Of a stretch of 64,000 nt of DNA, positions 15,954-24,651 are shown piece after piece. The notes below the pieces were generated by a model. The model saw only the letters and a list, made by a program, of their open reading frames with translations, was not told the origin of the DNA and did no database searches. Origin of the DNA: Sporomusa sphaeroides DSM 2875. GTDB taxonomy: Bacteria > Bacillota > Negativicutes > Sporomusales > Sporomusaceae. Position 1 is the first letter of the stretch. Each line of letters starts with the position of its first letter. The translations under genes and the position numbers were made by a program. The DNA is taken from the NCBI RefSeq assembly GCF_001941975.2, contig NZ_CP146991.1, positions 4,643,501-4,707,500 of the forward strand. Reading direction: 5' to 3'.

Positions 15954-16367
15954 TTAGTTTAATCCGCTCACATGTGTCTTTAAGGCATCCCACATTACCC
16001 GGCTGGCAGCTTCCTTAGTTTCCACACCATTGATAATTGCTTGATACTTGTGAATTTCATCCTTCAGGGCTAGTTTCATAGTATCTGTTTCCTGCATAGC
16101 CCTTGCTGCCGCTTCCGTAACGCTCAGGTTATTAGCTGCAATTTTTACATATACCCTTGGATTGGCTTCGGTCTGCAAAAAATGTAAATACACCATTTCC
16201 TCAAGAAATTGCTTCTCTTCTGTTGTCAAAATCATTTCTCCCTTCAAAATTTGACTGCAGTAATATGCAGTAAAATAAAAAGCGCGGGAATGAAAGAGTT
16301 TTACCTCTAACATTTCCCGCGCCTTGAAACTGGCTTCCTCTCCATAAGGAGAAGGGTACTCCTGCAT
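15954..16367 (-). CDS. Satellite protein C, unknown (137 residues)
   Basis: Helical protein starting QEYPSPYGEEASFKAREMLE; no membrane segment or known motif. It is the first of three tightly packed unknown genes that run toward the transcription regulators, so it is probably expressed with them. Confidence 0.55.
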   Translation of the reverse strand: MQEYPSPYGEEASFKAREMLEVKLFHSRAFYFTAYYCSQILKGEMILTTEEKQFLEEMVYLHFLQTEANPRVYVKIAANNLSVTEAAARAMQETDTMKLALKDEIHKYQAIINGVETKEAASRVMWDALKTHVSGLN

Positions 16368-16446
16368 ATTATTTACTTAGCTAAATTATATCATACAAGA
16401 GAGTTTCCAGCAACCACAAACCCTTAGATTATCTAGCTTCACAAGA

Positions 16447-16602
16447 TTATTTTCCTATGGTAATATGAATACGTTTGTTCGATTTTTCGTCACTATATCT
16501 GCGTATTCTAGCTCCCTTGGTAAATGGTTTTAGCAAGCTCAATATTTGATTTATTTTATCTTCATGTTCAGGCCGAAAAGATAACTTAACCTTAAAAGCC
16601 AA
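16447..16602 (-). CDS. Small basic protein, 51 residues
   Basis: TTG start at 16602 with GGGAGATG upstream. Basic, beta-rich sequence ending in RIHITIGK. No family recognised. It fills a gap otherwise empty between the two gene groups of the element. Confidence 0.45.
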   Translation of the reverse strand: MAFKVKLSFRPEHEDKINQILSLLKPFTKGARIRRYSDEKSNKRIHITIGK

Positions 16603-16676
16603 ATCTAATCATCTCCCATATTGAAATTTTTATCAACACATGGTATCTTTAAATTGAATTTTGTTTGAACCGCTGT

Positions 16677-16910
16677 CTAACTGGCAGTGGCTTTTTTCTT
16701 TTGTACAGCTTCTGAAACATCATTCAGCAATTGCTCGTACTGCTTATAGGATTCGAACTTGATGTCAATACCGGTATCCAGCGACCGTAAGATTTGATTA
16801 AACATGTGAATTGCAACGATATGTTTTAGCGGAATATGGTACTCTTTATCGTCCAAGCTTACAAAGGCAACAGGTCTATTTTTTTTATCAGACATCAATT
16901 CAATTATCAT
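16677..16910 (-). CDS. Small hypothetical protein, 77 residues
   Basis: ATG 16910 with AGGAGAG upstream; a TTG at 16934 would overlap the previous stop. Residues include DKKNRPVAFVSLDDKEYHIP, a beta-rich stretch, then helices. Part of the same operon as the next two genes. Function unknown. Confidence 0.55.
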   Translation of the reverse strand: MIIELMSDKKNRPVAFVSLDDKEYHIPLKHIVAIHMFNQILRSLDTGIDIKFESYKQYEQLLNDVSEAVQKKKATAS

Positions 16911-16930
16911 CTTTATGCACTCTCCTATTT

Positions 16931-17314
16931 TCAATTAATTTCAATATAAACTTTATCCCGCTTAACTTTTACTAACTTACCATTCGAATCAATATACATC
17001 CGCTTACTACGGGACTTTTTATTGCAACATCCGGTCATAATAGGCTTGTCCCTTTGTATATTGGATTTATGCACCCAATGTAGCCTTTGGCAATCAGGAC
17101 ACACATATAACACATATCCACGTTCATTAATACCAACCGGCTTAATAATGCTTATATTGGGCTCATCTTCTTTAATGCGTGTCCGGGTATCAATTACGAA
17201 TGCCCTGCCACGACTTTCAAACGGTACTAAGTCACCATATTTAATGAAAACCTGTCCACCCTCCCGCAACAATTGAATTTGTTCAGTCAAATATTCGATC
17301 AGTTCATTTTTCAA
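16931..17314 (-). CDS. Zinc-ribbon hypothetical protein
   Basis: A 127-residue basic protein with a TTG start (AAGGAAG upstream). A single zinc ribbon is visible: CPDC near residue 75 and GCC near 100, with RLHWVHKSN between. The C-terminus is very basic. It overlaps the end of the preceding gene by 11 bases. DNA or RNA binding is plausible; function unknown. Confidence 0.55.
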   Translation of the reverse strand: MKNELIEYLTEQIQLLREGGQVFIKYGDLVPFESRGRAFVIDTRTRIKEDEPNISIIKPVGINERGYVLYVCPDCQRLHWVHKSNIQRDKPIMTGCCNKKSRSKRMYIDSNGKLVKVKRDKVYIEIN

Positions 17315-17681
17315 TGTTATTCACTTCCTTCATTACTGGAGGCATCACGTTGAAGCATATCGGCAACCAATGCGACTCTTTATACTTTTTATCTTTCTTG
17401 GCTATCGGCATTGCCGGTATACGTCCATCCGCTAAATAAATCAATACAGAGGCAGGGTGACAATATATCTGCTTTGTACGAATCAAATGTTCAACTATAT
17501 CTAACATTTCTTTTGACATGCCGCCCCAAACAAGAATGTTTTGATCTAACCAACCAAATTGAGCTTCGCCCTTTACCGGAATACCGTTATCTTTTAGAAT
17601 TTGCTCAATCTCAACAAAGGTTACACCCTTATATTCCCTAACATAATCAACTATTTTTTTATAAATATCTTCTCTATCCAT
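17304..17681 (-). CDS. Hypothetical protein after the primase, winged-helix-like
   Basis: A 125-residue protein with a strong ribosome binding site (AAAGGAGCGG). Residues 1-75 look like a winged helix (VTFVEIEQILKDNGIPVKGE, then LDIVEHLIRTKQIYCHPASV). It lies at the far side of the AT-rich candidate origin, so a replication accessory role is conceivable. Not recognised. Confidence 0.6.
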   Translation of the reverse strand: MDREDIYKKIVDYVREYKGVTFVEIEQILKDNGIPVKGEAQFGWLDQNILVWGGMSKEMLDIVEHLIRTKQIYCHPASVLIYLADGRIPAMPIAKKDKKYKESHWLPICFNVMPPVMKEVNNIEK

Positions 17682-17699
17682 TAATAATCCGCTCCTTTA

Positions 17700-17975
17700 T
17701 GGTTTGTCCGCTTTCTTTGTCCTGTTTTTGTCCGGTTTGTTAAAACGTTGATAAATACAGTAAATTCAAGACTTTAGAGACATTTTTATAGCGTCCTTTA
17801 TATATATAAGGCTTTTATATATTTATATAGTTTTAATGTATGTTGTAAATAATTTATTATATAAGGAGTTGACACTAAAACCGGACAAACCGGACGAATG
17901 CCCTTGAAGCATTATTATTACTGCTGTTATCTACGTCCGGTTAGTTGCTCTTTTTCGTCCTATATGTCCGGTTAT
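17700..17975. other. Candidate replication origin of the satellite
   Basis: An AT-rich tract (about 17740-17875) is flanked by iteron-like copies of GTCCGGTT: 17706-17713 and 17719-17726 (one mismatch each), 17730-17737, inverted copies at 17879-17886 and 17888-17895, and 17935-17942 and 17966-17973. The last overlaps the stop of the primase-helicase gene. In SaPI-type islands the origin has just this form, iterons around AT-rich DNA next to the rep gene. The function here is inferred. Confidence 0.6.
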
Positions 17976-19885
17976 TTAACATCCAGGATAAAAATATTGA
18001 TTTTATCCTTTTTCCCATTCCAATAACTTTCTTTAGGTGGTCTAATACGATCACTCTTAAATCCTGTAATCTTGTTTACATCCCCAGTAAATTTTCTAAC
18101 ATCATAATCATATCTGTGACTATTGACACTGCACCAAGATTTGAAACGTGAAAATACTTCATCCGTAATTTCCCTTAGAATAGATTCATGCCCTATTTCA
18201 CTTAGAAAAGCCTTGACCGGATTATTTTGCTCCTCATATTCGTTCAATTCTTGTTCAATCTCGTTTGAAATGGTAAACTTCCGGTTCTGTAGGATTCGCT
18301 TTAAGCCTTGAATTCCTAACAAAATAAGATATTCAATGGATTCCGGTTCCCGCAGCTTGTATTTGATATAAGGGTCAAAATCAGCTTCTTTGTCAGTGAA
18401 TTTTGCATTGAAAGGTATAATTATTAGCCGTCTTATTGTCGCGCCGGTAGGGTCTTTAATTTTTGGAATACGATTTGCGCTAAATATGAGCTTACAATAA
18501 GGGTTAAAATTGAACGGCTTCTCTCCCTTATTTTCACCTTGCATGGTGTCTCCGGTGACAACTTTCTTGAAGGTGGACGTATCAGTAATAAAATCATCGT
18601 CAATATCGTCCCCCAAATTTGCCATTTTCTTATACAACATTGCCTTGTTAAATCGGTCAGAAAGATTTTTTAAATCCAGGGCTGAAATGTTGTTATCACC
18701 AAGCATGGTTTTAATCATATCAATATAGGTACTTTTTCCGTTCTGCTTATCTCCCAACAATATAAACGCTTTGCCAAGTTCATTACGCCGGTAGAACGTG
18801 TATCCAATAACTTCTTCCAATAGCATTCGAATTTCATTGTCCTCGCAAGCGATTTTGTTTATCGTCCGGTCTGCCAGTTTGGAATATGCTGCCGGGTTAT
18901 AGCTCCAATCAATTTTATTGGTGATAATGACATTGGGCGAGAAGTCGCTAAATGAATCGTCACGTACATTGTAAATACCGTTTTTAAATGCGATTAAGTG
19001 AAGGTCTGCTGCCTGCCTATTCTCGCATATCAGCATCAGGTGCTTTAGAACCTCTCTGCGCTGAGCATCCGTCAAGGAAGGGATATGCTTAATCATGTTC
19101 TTTTCAATCTCATAACCTTCAGAAACATATATTCCTTCAGTATAAATATTTAATTTCCCATCAAGTTTAATCATATGGTGATTGCTTTTCATATAAGCGG
19201 CAAATTTCTCATGTAAAAATTTGGTTCTTCTAAAAAAAGACTGCTTTTTGAAAGAATCATCCCGCAGGATTGTTTCTACTTCCCGGTCACTTAATGGAGT
19301 TTTCAACACATATTTATTGATAATCCGTATGGTTTCTTTAATTTCTTCTACTGAAAAATCATTGCTTTGAAGAGTCAATATATAATTGAACAACGCTTGG
19401 TTTCGTCCGCTACCTTCTTCCATTTTGGAAAAACTGTCTGCCGTACCATTTGGTAGCGGTAAAAGCCATTTAGGTATTTCGTCTATATCGTCATTAGTTA
19501 AAGAACCTTGTAACCAATGACGATCAATACCATTTACCCTTACAGGTGAAAACTCATGCTTTAGGCCCAATTTCCATTCACATAACAAGCCAGAAGCAGC
19601 ACTGCAATTGCTCTTATTAGTTGTCATTACGGAGTTTTTAAAGTATAAATGACCGCCCCTGGTGGTTTCAAGGATATTGCATTTGATATTTTGGTCATTG
19701 ATCATTTTAACAGCCTTTTGAAATATCTCAGGATTATCAATATCTACTTTGACAACATCCGGCTTTAGCACCCCGCCATAGTCTTTATGCTCTGGCGGGA
19801 CAGTAAGTGGAACAAAGTTAGGGTCAGTTAGCTTCTGACCGTGCTTGGGTATCTTTTCATTGAGTAAAATATAGCCTTGAATCAT
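17972..19885 (-). CDS. D5-type primase-helicase (Pri-Rep)
   Basis: A 637-residue replication protein. The N-terminal part (about 1-130) is a primase-polymerase-like domain with DVVKVDIDNPE and ETTRGGHLYF; about 140-220 is a primase C-terminal helical segment (NQALFNYILTLQSNDFSVEE); the C-terminal half is a D5/SF3 helicase with Walker A GDKQNGKST near 377, Walker B LGDDIDDD near 418 and sensor LIFSANRIPKIKD. Such proteins initiate replication of satellites and plasmids by binding iterons. It follows the AlpA-like gene directly and precedes the iteron/AT-rich segment. Confidence 0.9.
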   Translation of the reverse strand: MIQGYILLNEKIPKHGQKLTDPNFVPLTVPPEHKDYGGVLKPDVVKVDIDNPEIFQKAVKMINDQNIKCNILETTRGGHLYFKNSVMTTNKSNCSAASGLLCEWKLGLKHEFSPVRVNGIDRHWLQGSLTNDDIDEIPKWLLPLPNGTADSFSKMEEGSGRNQALFNYILTLQSNDFSVEEIKETIRIINKYVLKTPLSDREVETILRDDSFKKQSFFRRTKFLHEKFAAYMKSNHHMIKLDGKLNIYTEGIYVSEGYEIEKNMIKHIPSLTDAQRREVLKHLMLICENRQAADLHLIAFKNGIYNVRDDSFSDFSPNVIITNKIDWSYNPAAYSKLADRTINKIACEDNEIRMLLEEVIGYTFYRRNELGKAFILLGDKQNGKSTYIDMIKTMLGDNNISALDLKNLSDRFNKAMLYKKMANLGDDIDDDFITDTSTFKKVVTGDTMQGENKGEKPFNFNPYCKLIFSANRIPKIKDPTGATIRRLIIIPFNAKFTDKEADFDPYIKYKLREPESIEYLILLGIQGLKRILQNRKFTISNEIEQELNEYEEQNNPVKAFLSEIGHESILREITDEVFSRFKSWCSVNSHRYDYDVRKFTGDVNKITGFKSDRIRPPKESYWNGKKDKINIFILDVK

Positions 19886-19886
19886 A

Positions 19887-20111
19887 TCATTTTACCCGCC
19901 TTAATGTGCCTGTCTCTGACTCCGGTTCAGTCTGGCAAGTATGTTCTTGCTTGTCCATCCAGGCAAGAACGCTTTCTAAGCGGTAAAATATGCGCCCTGC
20001 TGTGCGGAAATGGGGTAAGCCTAGCTGTACCCTTAACCGTCTTACTGTTGCCGGTTTTAAGCCTAATTCTGCCGCTATTTCCCTTTCATTTAATACCTTG
20101 GCTACTGTCAT
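19887..20111 (-). CDS. AlpA-like helix-turn-helix regulator
   Basis: A 74-residue protein with an AlpA/excisionase-type helix-turn-helix (EREIAAELGLKPATVRRLR) and wing (AGRIFYRLESVLAWMDKQE). Good ribosome binding site GAAGGAGTG. AlpA genes sit next to pri-rep in many PICIs and activate excision or early genes. It ends two bases before the primase-helicase start. Confidence 0.78.
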   Translation of the reverse strand: MTVAKVLNEREIAAELGLKPATVRRLRVQLGLPHFRTAGRIFYRLESVLAWMDKQEHTCQTEPESETGTLRRVK

Positions 20112-20129
20112 GCTGAATCACTCCTTCAA

Positions 20130-20276
20130 TTAATAAAAATATCCTCTTTTTATACCCTGCTCGTAATCTTCCATGGCTGTATTAACAGTCATATCTTTTA
20201 ATGTCTCGCCAATCTCCGGTACTTTTGTTATCAGATCAGCATTGCAAATTATTTCAATCCAGCTTTCAGTTCCCAT
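20130..20276 (-). CDS. Small protein, 48 residues
   Basis: Complete frame from ATG 20276 between two better-supported genes on the same strand; acidic, with EIGETLKDMTVNTAMEDYEQ in the middle. No motif recognised. Likely a real early satellite gene. Confidence 0.45.
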   Translation of the reverse strand: MGTESWIEIICNADLITKVPEIGETLKDMTVNTAMEDYEQGIKRGYFY

Positions 20277-20281
20277 GATTA

Positions 20282-20470
20282 CTACTCTCCCTTATCAAGA
20301 TTCATTTGTTGCTTAATGCCGCTTACTAATTCAATCGCGGCCCTAGCCATACTGGCCGCTGCTGCCTGATTTGATGTTTCCGGTAATCGCAGCATATCGG
20401 CTATAACCAGTAGCCATTGGTTAGCGTCCTGGATATACCGGTCTAGGCGTTCCTGCTCAAAAGTTGTCAT
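20282..20470 (-). CDS. Small helical protein, 62 residues
   Basis: ATG 20470 preceded by AAAGGAGCG. All-helical, with DRYIQDANQWLLVIADML and an Ala-rich helix. No known domain; early region of the satellite, possibly a regulator partner. Confidence 0.5.
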   Translation of the reverse strand: MTTFEQERLDRYIQDANQWLLVIADMLRLPETSNQAAAASMARAAIELVSGIKQQMNLDKGE

Positions 20471-20499
20471 AACAATCGCTCCTTTCATTTAATATAGGG

Positions 20500-20705
20500 T
20501 TTGCGGAATTTTCCGCTGCCCCGTTAAATCGAAGGGTCAGCTTCGGCTCTTTCGGTCTTAAGCTGCTTGCCTTGGGTTCTTTCGGTCTTAGGGCTAAACT
20601 GATTTTCGGTATCTGCCGAAAGGCGGATACCGAAGTTTCCCCGGTGTGGCCTTTCGGCCCCAACGGGACTTACCCCTCAACCTCAAAAGCGCCGAAAGAC
20701 GCTTT
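20500..20705. promoter_or_regulatory. Hairpin-rich leader between Cro-like and early genes
   Basis: About 200 bases without a credible gene. It has a perfect 11-bp hairpin CGGTATCTGCC-GAAA-GGCGGATACCG (20607-20632), a second hairpin AAAGCG/CGCTTT near 20684-20705 and two copies of TCTTTCGGTCTTA (20537 and 20579). The recurring CCGAAAG motif suggests a regulatory or terminator/leader region for the early operon. Confidence 0.4.
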
Positions 20706-20709
20706 TGGC

Positions 20710-20916
20710 TTACCCCTCAATTAAATCTTCAACTCTTACATTAAGTGCCTTGGCGATTTTGCCTATTGTGGCTGGCTTGGGATTCGTTTTCCCGGTGGTA
20801 AACTTGGTTAACGCTGGCCTTGATAAACCGGACTGCTCTGCAAGCTCAGTCACAGTTATACAAGCATTAGCCATTGCCAACAATAATTTACTTACGCTCA
20901 AATTCAATGCTCTCAC
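20710..20916 (-). CDS. Cro-like helix-turn-helix regulator
   Basis: A 68-residue HTH_3 protein (VTELAEQSGLSRPALTKFTT, then KIAKALNVRVEDLIEG). Start is a GTG at 20916 or a TTG at 20907 behind GGGAGGG. Divergent from the repressor gene at 21064, the classical Cro/CI switch arrangement; it is the first gene of the leftward operon. Confidence 0.8.
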   Translation of the reverse strand: MRALNLSVSKLLLAMANACITVTELAEQSGLSRPALTKFTTGKTNPKPATIGKIAKALNVRVEDLIEG

Positions 20917-21063
20917 CCTCCCTTTTGTTCTGTATGTGTATATTATAGTTCTGAAACAGAATTATTGCAATGGTTTTTGAAAACTTTTAGAAAACATTTT
21001 GTATTTTGGTTTACAAACAGAATTTATTATGCTACTATTTATTCATAGAAAGGGTGTGATACG

Positions 21064-21594
21064 TTGTCCGACATAAATAGCAGAATAAAAGAGCTTCGGC
21101 TAAAATTGAACATGACCCAGGAAGAGTTCGGTAACAAAATTGGGTTATCCAAATCAGGCATTTCTAATATTGAAAGTGGCACGCGAAGTGTTAGAGAAAG
21201 GCACATAAAATTAATTTCAAGTATTTTTAACGTGTCTGAAGATTGGTTAAAAAATGGCAAAAACTCCGTTTGGTCTTCTTATGACGAACTGCACAAGGAT
21301 TCTTTAGGAAAGTTAAAAGGCTTTGAAAAGTTCATTAACTATCTTGAATCTGTTGGGTATGCCGTAAAATATGAAAAGTCTGGGCAATCGGAAGCTGGTT
21401 ACTATGAAGAACAGAAGGACGATGAAGGAAATATTGTTGGCGAACCGTCTTTCATTCCTGACGAAGAATATTTTGATGTTATCTTAATTAAAGGCGGTGT
21501 ATCGACTACCTACACGGATTCAGAGTTCAAAGAATTTCAACAAGCCTGTGAAAAATCTATTGACTATCAGGTCTGGTTAAAAAACAACAAATAA
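21064..21594 (+). CDS. CI/Stl-like repressor
   Basis: A 176-residue protein. N-terminal HTH_3 DNA-binding domain at about 4-62 (MTQEEFGNKIGLSKSGISNI); the C-terminal part is acidic and not a LexA-type peptidase, since no Ser/Lys cleavage motif is seen. That favours derepression by a phage protein, as with Stl repressors of SaPIs, rather than RecA-driven cleavage; this is inference. TTG start with AAAGGGTG upstream. Divergent from the Cro-like gene. Confidence 0.8.
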   Translation: MSDINSRIKELRLKLNMTQEEFGNKIGLSKSGISNIESGTRSVRERHIKLISSIFNVSEDWLKNGKNSVWSSYDELHKDSLGKLKGFEKFINYLESVGYAVKYEKSGQSEAGYYEEQKDDEGNIVGEPSFIPDEEYFDVILIKGGVSTTYTDSEFKEFQQACEKSIDYQVWLKNNK

Positions 21595-21598
21595 AAAA

Positions 21599-21640
21599 AG
21601 AACCCCTGGTGCTGGTAACACCAAGGATTCTTTTAATAGA
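21599..21640 (+). terminator. Terminator after the repressor gene
   Basis: AGAACCCCTGGTG/CACCAAGGATTCT stem around a short loop followed by TTTT; separates repressor and integrase transcripts. Confidence 0.75.
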
Positions 21641-21758
21641 TACCATTCAGACAGGTGCCTGATATAGTACCCCATAGCAAGGCTATTATATCATTTTTAA
21701 CACCTGTCATACAATGGGTGTCTTTTTTATGCCCATTTTTAAGGAGGAATGATATTTT

Positions 21759-22997
21759 ATGCCAAGTAAAATTAAAAAGCGCGGGGAGAATACTTACTTG
21801 CTCTCTGTAGCTGCCGGGTATGAAGCCAACGGCAAACAGAAGGTTTATACCAAAACAGTTACCGCCAACAGTGAACGGGAGCTTAATAAATTGTATGCTC
21901 TGTTCGTTGCCGAAGTTGAGCGCGGCGAAGTCTCCACATCGGGGAATATGACGCTATCGCAGTTTTATGATTATTGGACTGAACACTACGCCATCATGAT
22001 AAAAAAGCATGAGGCTACTACATTGGCCTACAACGATCATCTATTTGCTCGCATACGTACCAGCCTGGGCAGTAAGAAGCTAAATAAGATTGAACCTAAA
22101 CACCTGCTTACTTTCTATAAAAACCTTGCAGAACCCGGCATAAAGAAAGTACCAACTAAGAAGGATAGCGCCGAAAAGAAGCCGCCTGAGAAGCTCTCTG
22201 ACAGCACAATTAAGAAGCACCATACCTTACTAAGCACTATGCTTAATGTCGCTGTGAAATGGAATCTGATACCCTATAATCCAGCTAAGCGGATAGAACC
22301 GCCCAAGGCCGTAGTAGAGCAAAAGACTGTTTATACCGAAGAACAGTTAGGTCAATTTATCAAGGCTTTGGAATCACAGCCTGCCAAATATAAAGCAATG
22401 GTTTTCCTGGCTATTACTTGCGGCCTACGCCGCGAAGAAATTTTGGGCTTACAGTGGAATCACTTCAATTTTGAAAACAATACAGTGAAGATTGAACAGG
22501 CCATAGTCTACACTAAGCGAACCGGGGTTATTGCCAAGAAAACGAAGAATGACCGCAGCACCCGCCTCTTAACCTTTCCGGCCTATATCGTGCCGGTATT
22601 GAAGCAACACAGGGCCGGGCAGTTATCCAACCGGTTACAATTAGGTACTAAATGGGAAGGTGCCAAAGAAGCTGAAGATGATTTCGTGTTTACGCAATGG
22701 AGCGGCAAGCCCATGTTTCCTTACACGATGAATAAATGGCTGAGTAAATTTGTAAAAAACAATAACCTTCCCAAAATTACACCCCATATCTTCCGGCATA
22801 TGGCTGCCACCTATCTGATTACAGCCGGTCATGATATCCGCACTGTATCCGGTAAATTAGGTCACTCCCAGACTTCCACAACGATGAACATATATAGTCA
22901 CTTAATGGAAAAAGCAGAGCAGGAAACGGCTGATACCATGGGCGATATATTAAAAAAAGCAGCAACGAAAACCACCCAAAAAAAGCAGACCAAATAG
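21759..22997 (+). CDS. int: Tyrosine integrase of the satellite
   Basis: A 412-residue phage-type integrase. N-terminal arm-binding domain about 1-55, SAM-like core-binding domain about 60-170, catalytic domain 185-400 with Arg in TCGLRREEIL (about 225), His-x-x-Arg in HIFRHMA (about 343), His in LGHSQTS and nucleophile Tyr in NIYSHL (about 379). Strong ribosome binding site AAGGAGG. The gene reads toward tRNA-Ser, about 100 bases from attR, as usual for tRNA-targeting integrases. Confidence 0.95.
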   Translation: MPSKIKKRGENTYLLSVAAGYEANGKQKVYTKTVTANSERELNKLYALFVAEVERGEVSTSGNMTLSQFYDYWTEHYAIMIKKHEATTLAYNDHLFARIRTSLGSKKLNKIEPKHLLTFYKNLAEPGIKKVPTKKDSAEKKPPEKLSDSTIKKHHTLLSTMLNVAVKWNLIPYNPAKRIEPPKAVVEQKTVYTEEQLGQFIKALESQPAKYKAMVFLAITCGLRREEILGLQWNHFNFENNTVKIEQAIVYTKRTGVIAKKTKNDRSTRLLTFPAYIVPVLKQHRAGQLSNRLQLGTKWEGAKEAEDDFVFTQWSGKPMFPYTMNKWLSKFVKNNNLPKITPHIFRHMAATYLITAGHDIRTVSGKLGHSQTSTTMNIYSHLMEKAEQETADTMGDILKKAATKTTQKKQTK

Positions 22998-23009
22998 GGT
23001 CTGCTTTTT
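22981..23009 (+). terminator. Integrase terminator
   Basis: AAAAGCAGACC/GGGTCTGCTTTTT hairpin containing the integrase stop codon. Confidence 0.75.
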
Positions 23010-23027
23010 CCATGCAAATTACTTGTA

Positions 23028-23050
23028 AGGGACAGCGTAAGGGACAAAGC
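23028..23050. repeat. Candidate integrase arm sites, right end
   Basis: Two GTAAGGGACA direct repeats 12 bases apart, matching the AGGGACA pair at 9335-9360 near the other end. Confidence 0.5.
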
Positions 23051-23056
23051 AAAAAA

Positions 23057-23092
23057 ATCAGAGGACTTCACTTTTACATGAAGTCCTCTGAT
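23057..23092 (-). terminator. Element-borne terminator for tRNA-Ser
   Basis: 14-bp perfect hairpin (ATCAGAGGACTTCA and complement) followed on the minus strand by a run of seven T. After integration it lies directly behind the restored tRNA and replaces the original terminator displaced to 9118-9147. Confidence 0.7.
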
Positions 23093-23101
23093 GCTTGTAT
23101 T

Positions 23102-23191
<90 letters not shown>

Positions 23192-23195
23192 GTAT

Positions 23196-23645
23196 TTATT
23201 TTCGGCGTAAGCGGAAGAACTCTTTCATAATACCGGAACATTCGTCGGCGCGCACTCCGGCAATTACTTCCAGCCGGTGATTGAGCGCAGGATGTTGCAC
23301 AATATTGAACAGCGACTCTACTGCCCCGGCTTTGTAGTCCGGGCTGCCGTACACCAATCTGTCTATGCGGCTCATGACAAGTGCCCCAGCACACATGGGA
23401 CACGGCTCTATAGTAACATAAAGTGTAGCTCCCGTCAACCGCCAGCGATTCAACTGCTGACAGGCATCCCGGATGGCAATGACTTCCGCATGTGCAGTGG
23501 CATCATGCCAACTTTCCCGCATGTTGTGAGCAGCAGATACAACCTGATTATCCATCACCAGCACTGCGCCAATAGGTACTTCACCAAGAGCAAATGCCTT
23601 TCTCGCCTCAGTAAGTGCCAATCCCATATAGTAGTTGTCATCCAC
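23196..23645 (-). CDS. tadA: tRNA-specific adenosine deaminase
   Basis: A 149-residue cytidine deaminase-fold enzyme converting A34 to inosine in tRNA-Arg(ACG). Zinc and catalytic residues are visible: HAE (residues about 52-54) and PCPMCAG (about 82-88). Length is normal. GTG start with GGTGAG upstream. Cotranscription with the tRNA-Ser just downstream is likely. Confidence 0.95.
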   Translation of the reverse strand: MDDNYYMGLALTEARKAFALGEVPIGAVLVMDNQVVSAAHNMRESWHDATAHAEVIAIRDACQQLNRWRLTGATLYVTIEPCPMCAGALVMSRIDRLVYGSPDYKAGAVESLFNIVQHPALNHRLEVIAGVRADECSGIMKEFFRLRRK

Positions 23646-23745
23646 GTTATCTCACCGCCGAACGGTTTTGCCAAAAATGTTACTTAGATATTATATCCCG
23701 CCGCCGGAAAAAAATCAATGTCACATGTTGGCGATATTCAAGGAA

Positions 23746-23780
23746 AAAGCCAGAAACCTTAATAAGGCTTCCTGGCTTTT
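23746..23780 (-). terminator. Terminator of the nitroreductase gene
   Basis: Imperfect 17-bp hairpin (AAAAGCCAG/CTGGCTTTT core) with T-run on the minus strand. Confidence 0.65.
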
Positions 23781-23800
23781 ATATTGATCTGCCTAATCAG

Positions 23801-24400
23801 TTATTTATAGACTTTAATGCGTTCTTCCAGTGGTTGAAATTCTTTGTCACCGGGGGCTGCGGTAGGTTTGCCAAAAGGCATTTGAGCAATCAGCTTCCAT
23901 TGCTCCGGAATATTCCATTCCTTTTTTACAGCTTCGTCGATAAGCGGGTTGTAATGCTGCAATGAAGCGCCAAACCCCTCCAGCTCTAACGAAGTCCAGA
24001 CCACCAATTGCAACATACCTGAGGACTGTTGCGACCATAGCGGAAAATTCTCTTTATAAGAAGGAAACTGGTTTTGCAGATTTTCCACAACACTCATATC
24101 TTCGAAGAAGAGAATGGAACCGGAACCGTTGCCAAAAGAATTGATTTTTTCTTCTGTTGATGCAAACTTTTCCGGAGAAACAATCTTTTGCAGTTCATTT
24201 TTGGTAACATTCCACAGCTTGTTATGTTGTTCGCCGAATAAAACAACCACCCGTGCACTTTGTGAGTTAAAGGCGGAGGGCGTATGCTTAACAGCCTCTT
24301 CAATTACTTCTTGAACCCGCTCGTCGGTAGTAACAAATTCCTTGCTAATTCCATAAAAGCTTCTTCTATCTCGCACTGCAACCAAAAAGTTTTTTTCCAT
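23801..24400 (-). CDS. Nitroreductase family protein (Frm2/Hbn1-like)
   Basis: A 199-residue FMN-dependent oxidoreductase. The start (FLVAVRDRRSFYGISKE), the HTPSAFNSQSARVVVLFGE segment and the PFGKPTAAPGDKEFQPLEER end are typical of the fungal Frm2/bacterial nitroreductase subgroup thought to reduce nitroaromatics or take part in redox/lipid signalling. Flanked by its own terminator; stands alone. Confidence 0.85.
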   Translation of the reverse strand: MEKNFLVAVRDRRSFYGISKEFVTTDERVQEVIEEAVKHTPSAFNSQSARVVVLFGEQHNKLWNVTKNELQKIVSPEKFASTEEKINSFGNGSGSILFFEDMSVVENLQNQFPSYKENFPLWSQQSSGMLQLVVWTSLELEGFGASLQHYNPLIDEAVKKEWNIPEQWKLIAQMPFGKPTAAPGDKEFQPLEERIKVYK

Positions 24401-24651
24401 AATGCTGCCTCCGTTCCATCTATTTGGATAAATATAGTTATATGTTTAGTATAACATACTGTGTCTCACTAAAGAACCATAATGATTTACTATCATTGTT
24501 TTCTATGAGGAGCGCTAGTTATTCCACCATATGCATAATAAATCGAAATTTCGTCACAAAGTTCCATAATTCGCACAATAAATTTGGTATAATAATTTAA
24601 TTATGTAGTAATATGAAATTAGATGTTAGGTGCGCTGGAGGGATCTTGTAA

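Noticed and set aside
20457-20663. Protein gene in the hairpin-rich leader
   Set aside because: The frame arises from repeated TCGGTCTTA segments and hairpins, has no ribosome binding site and overlaps a better gene start.
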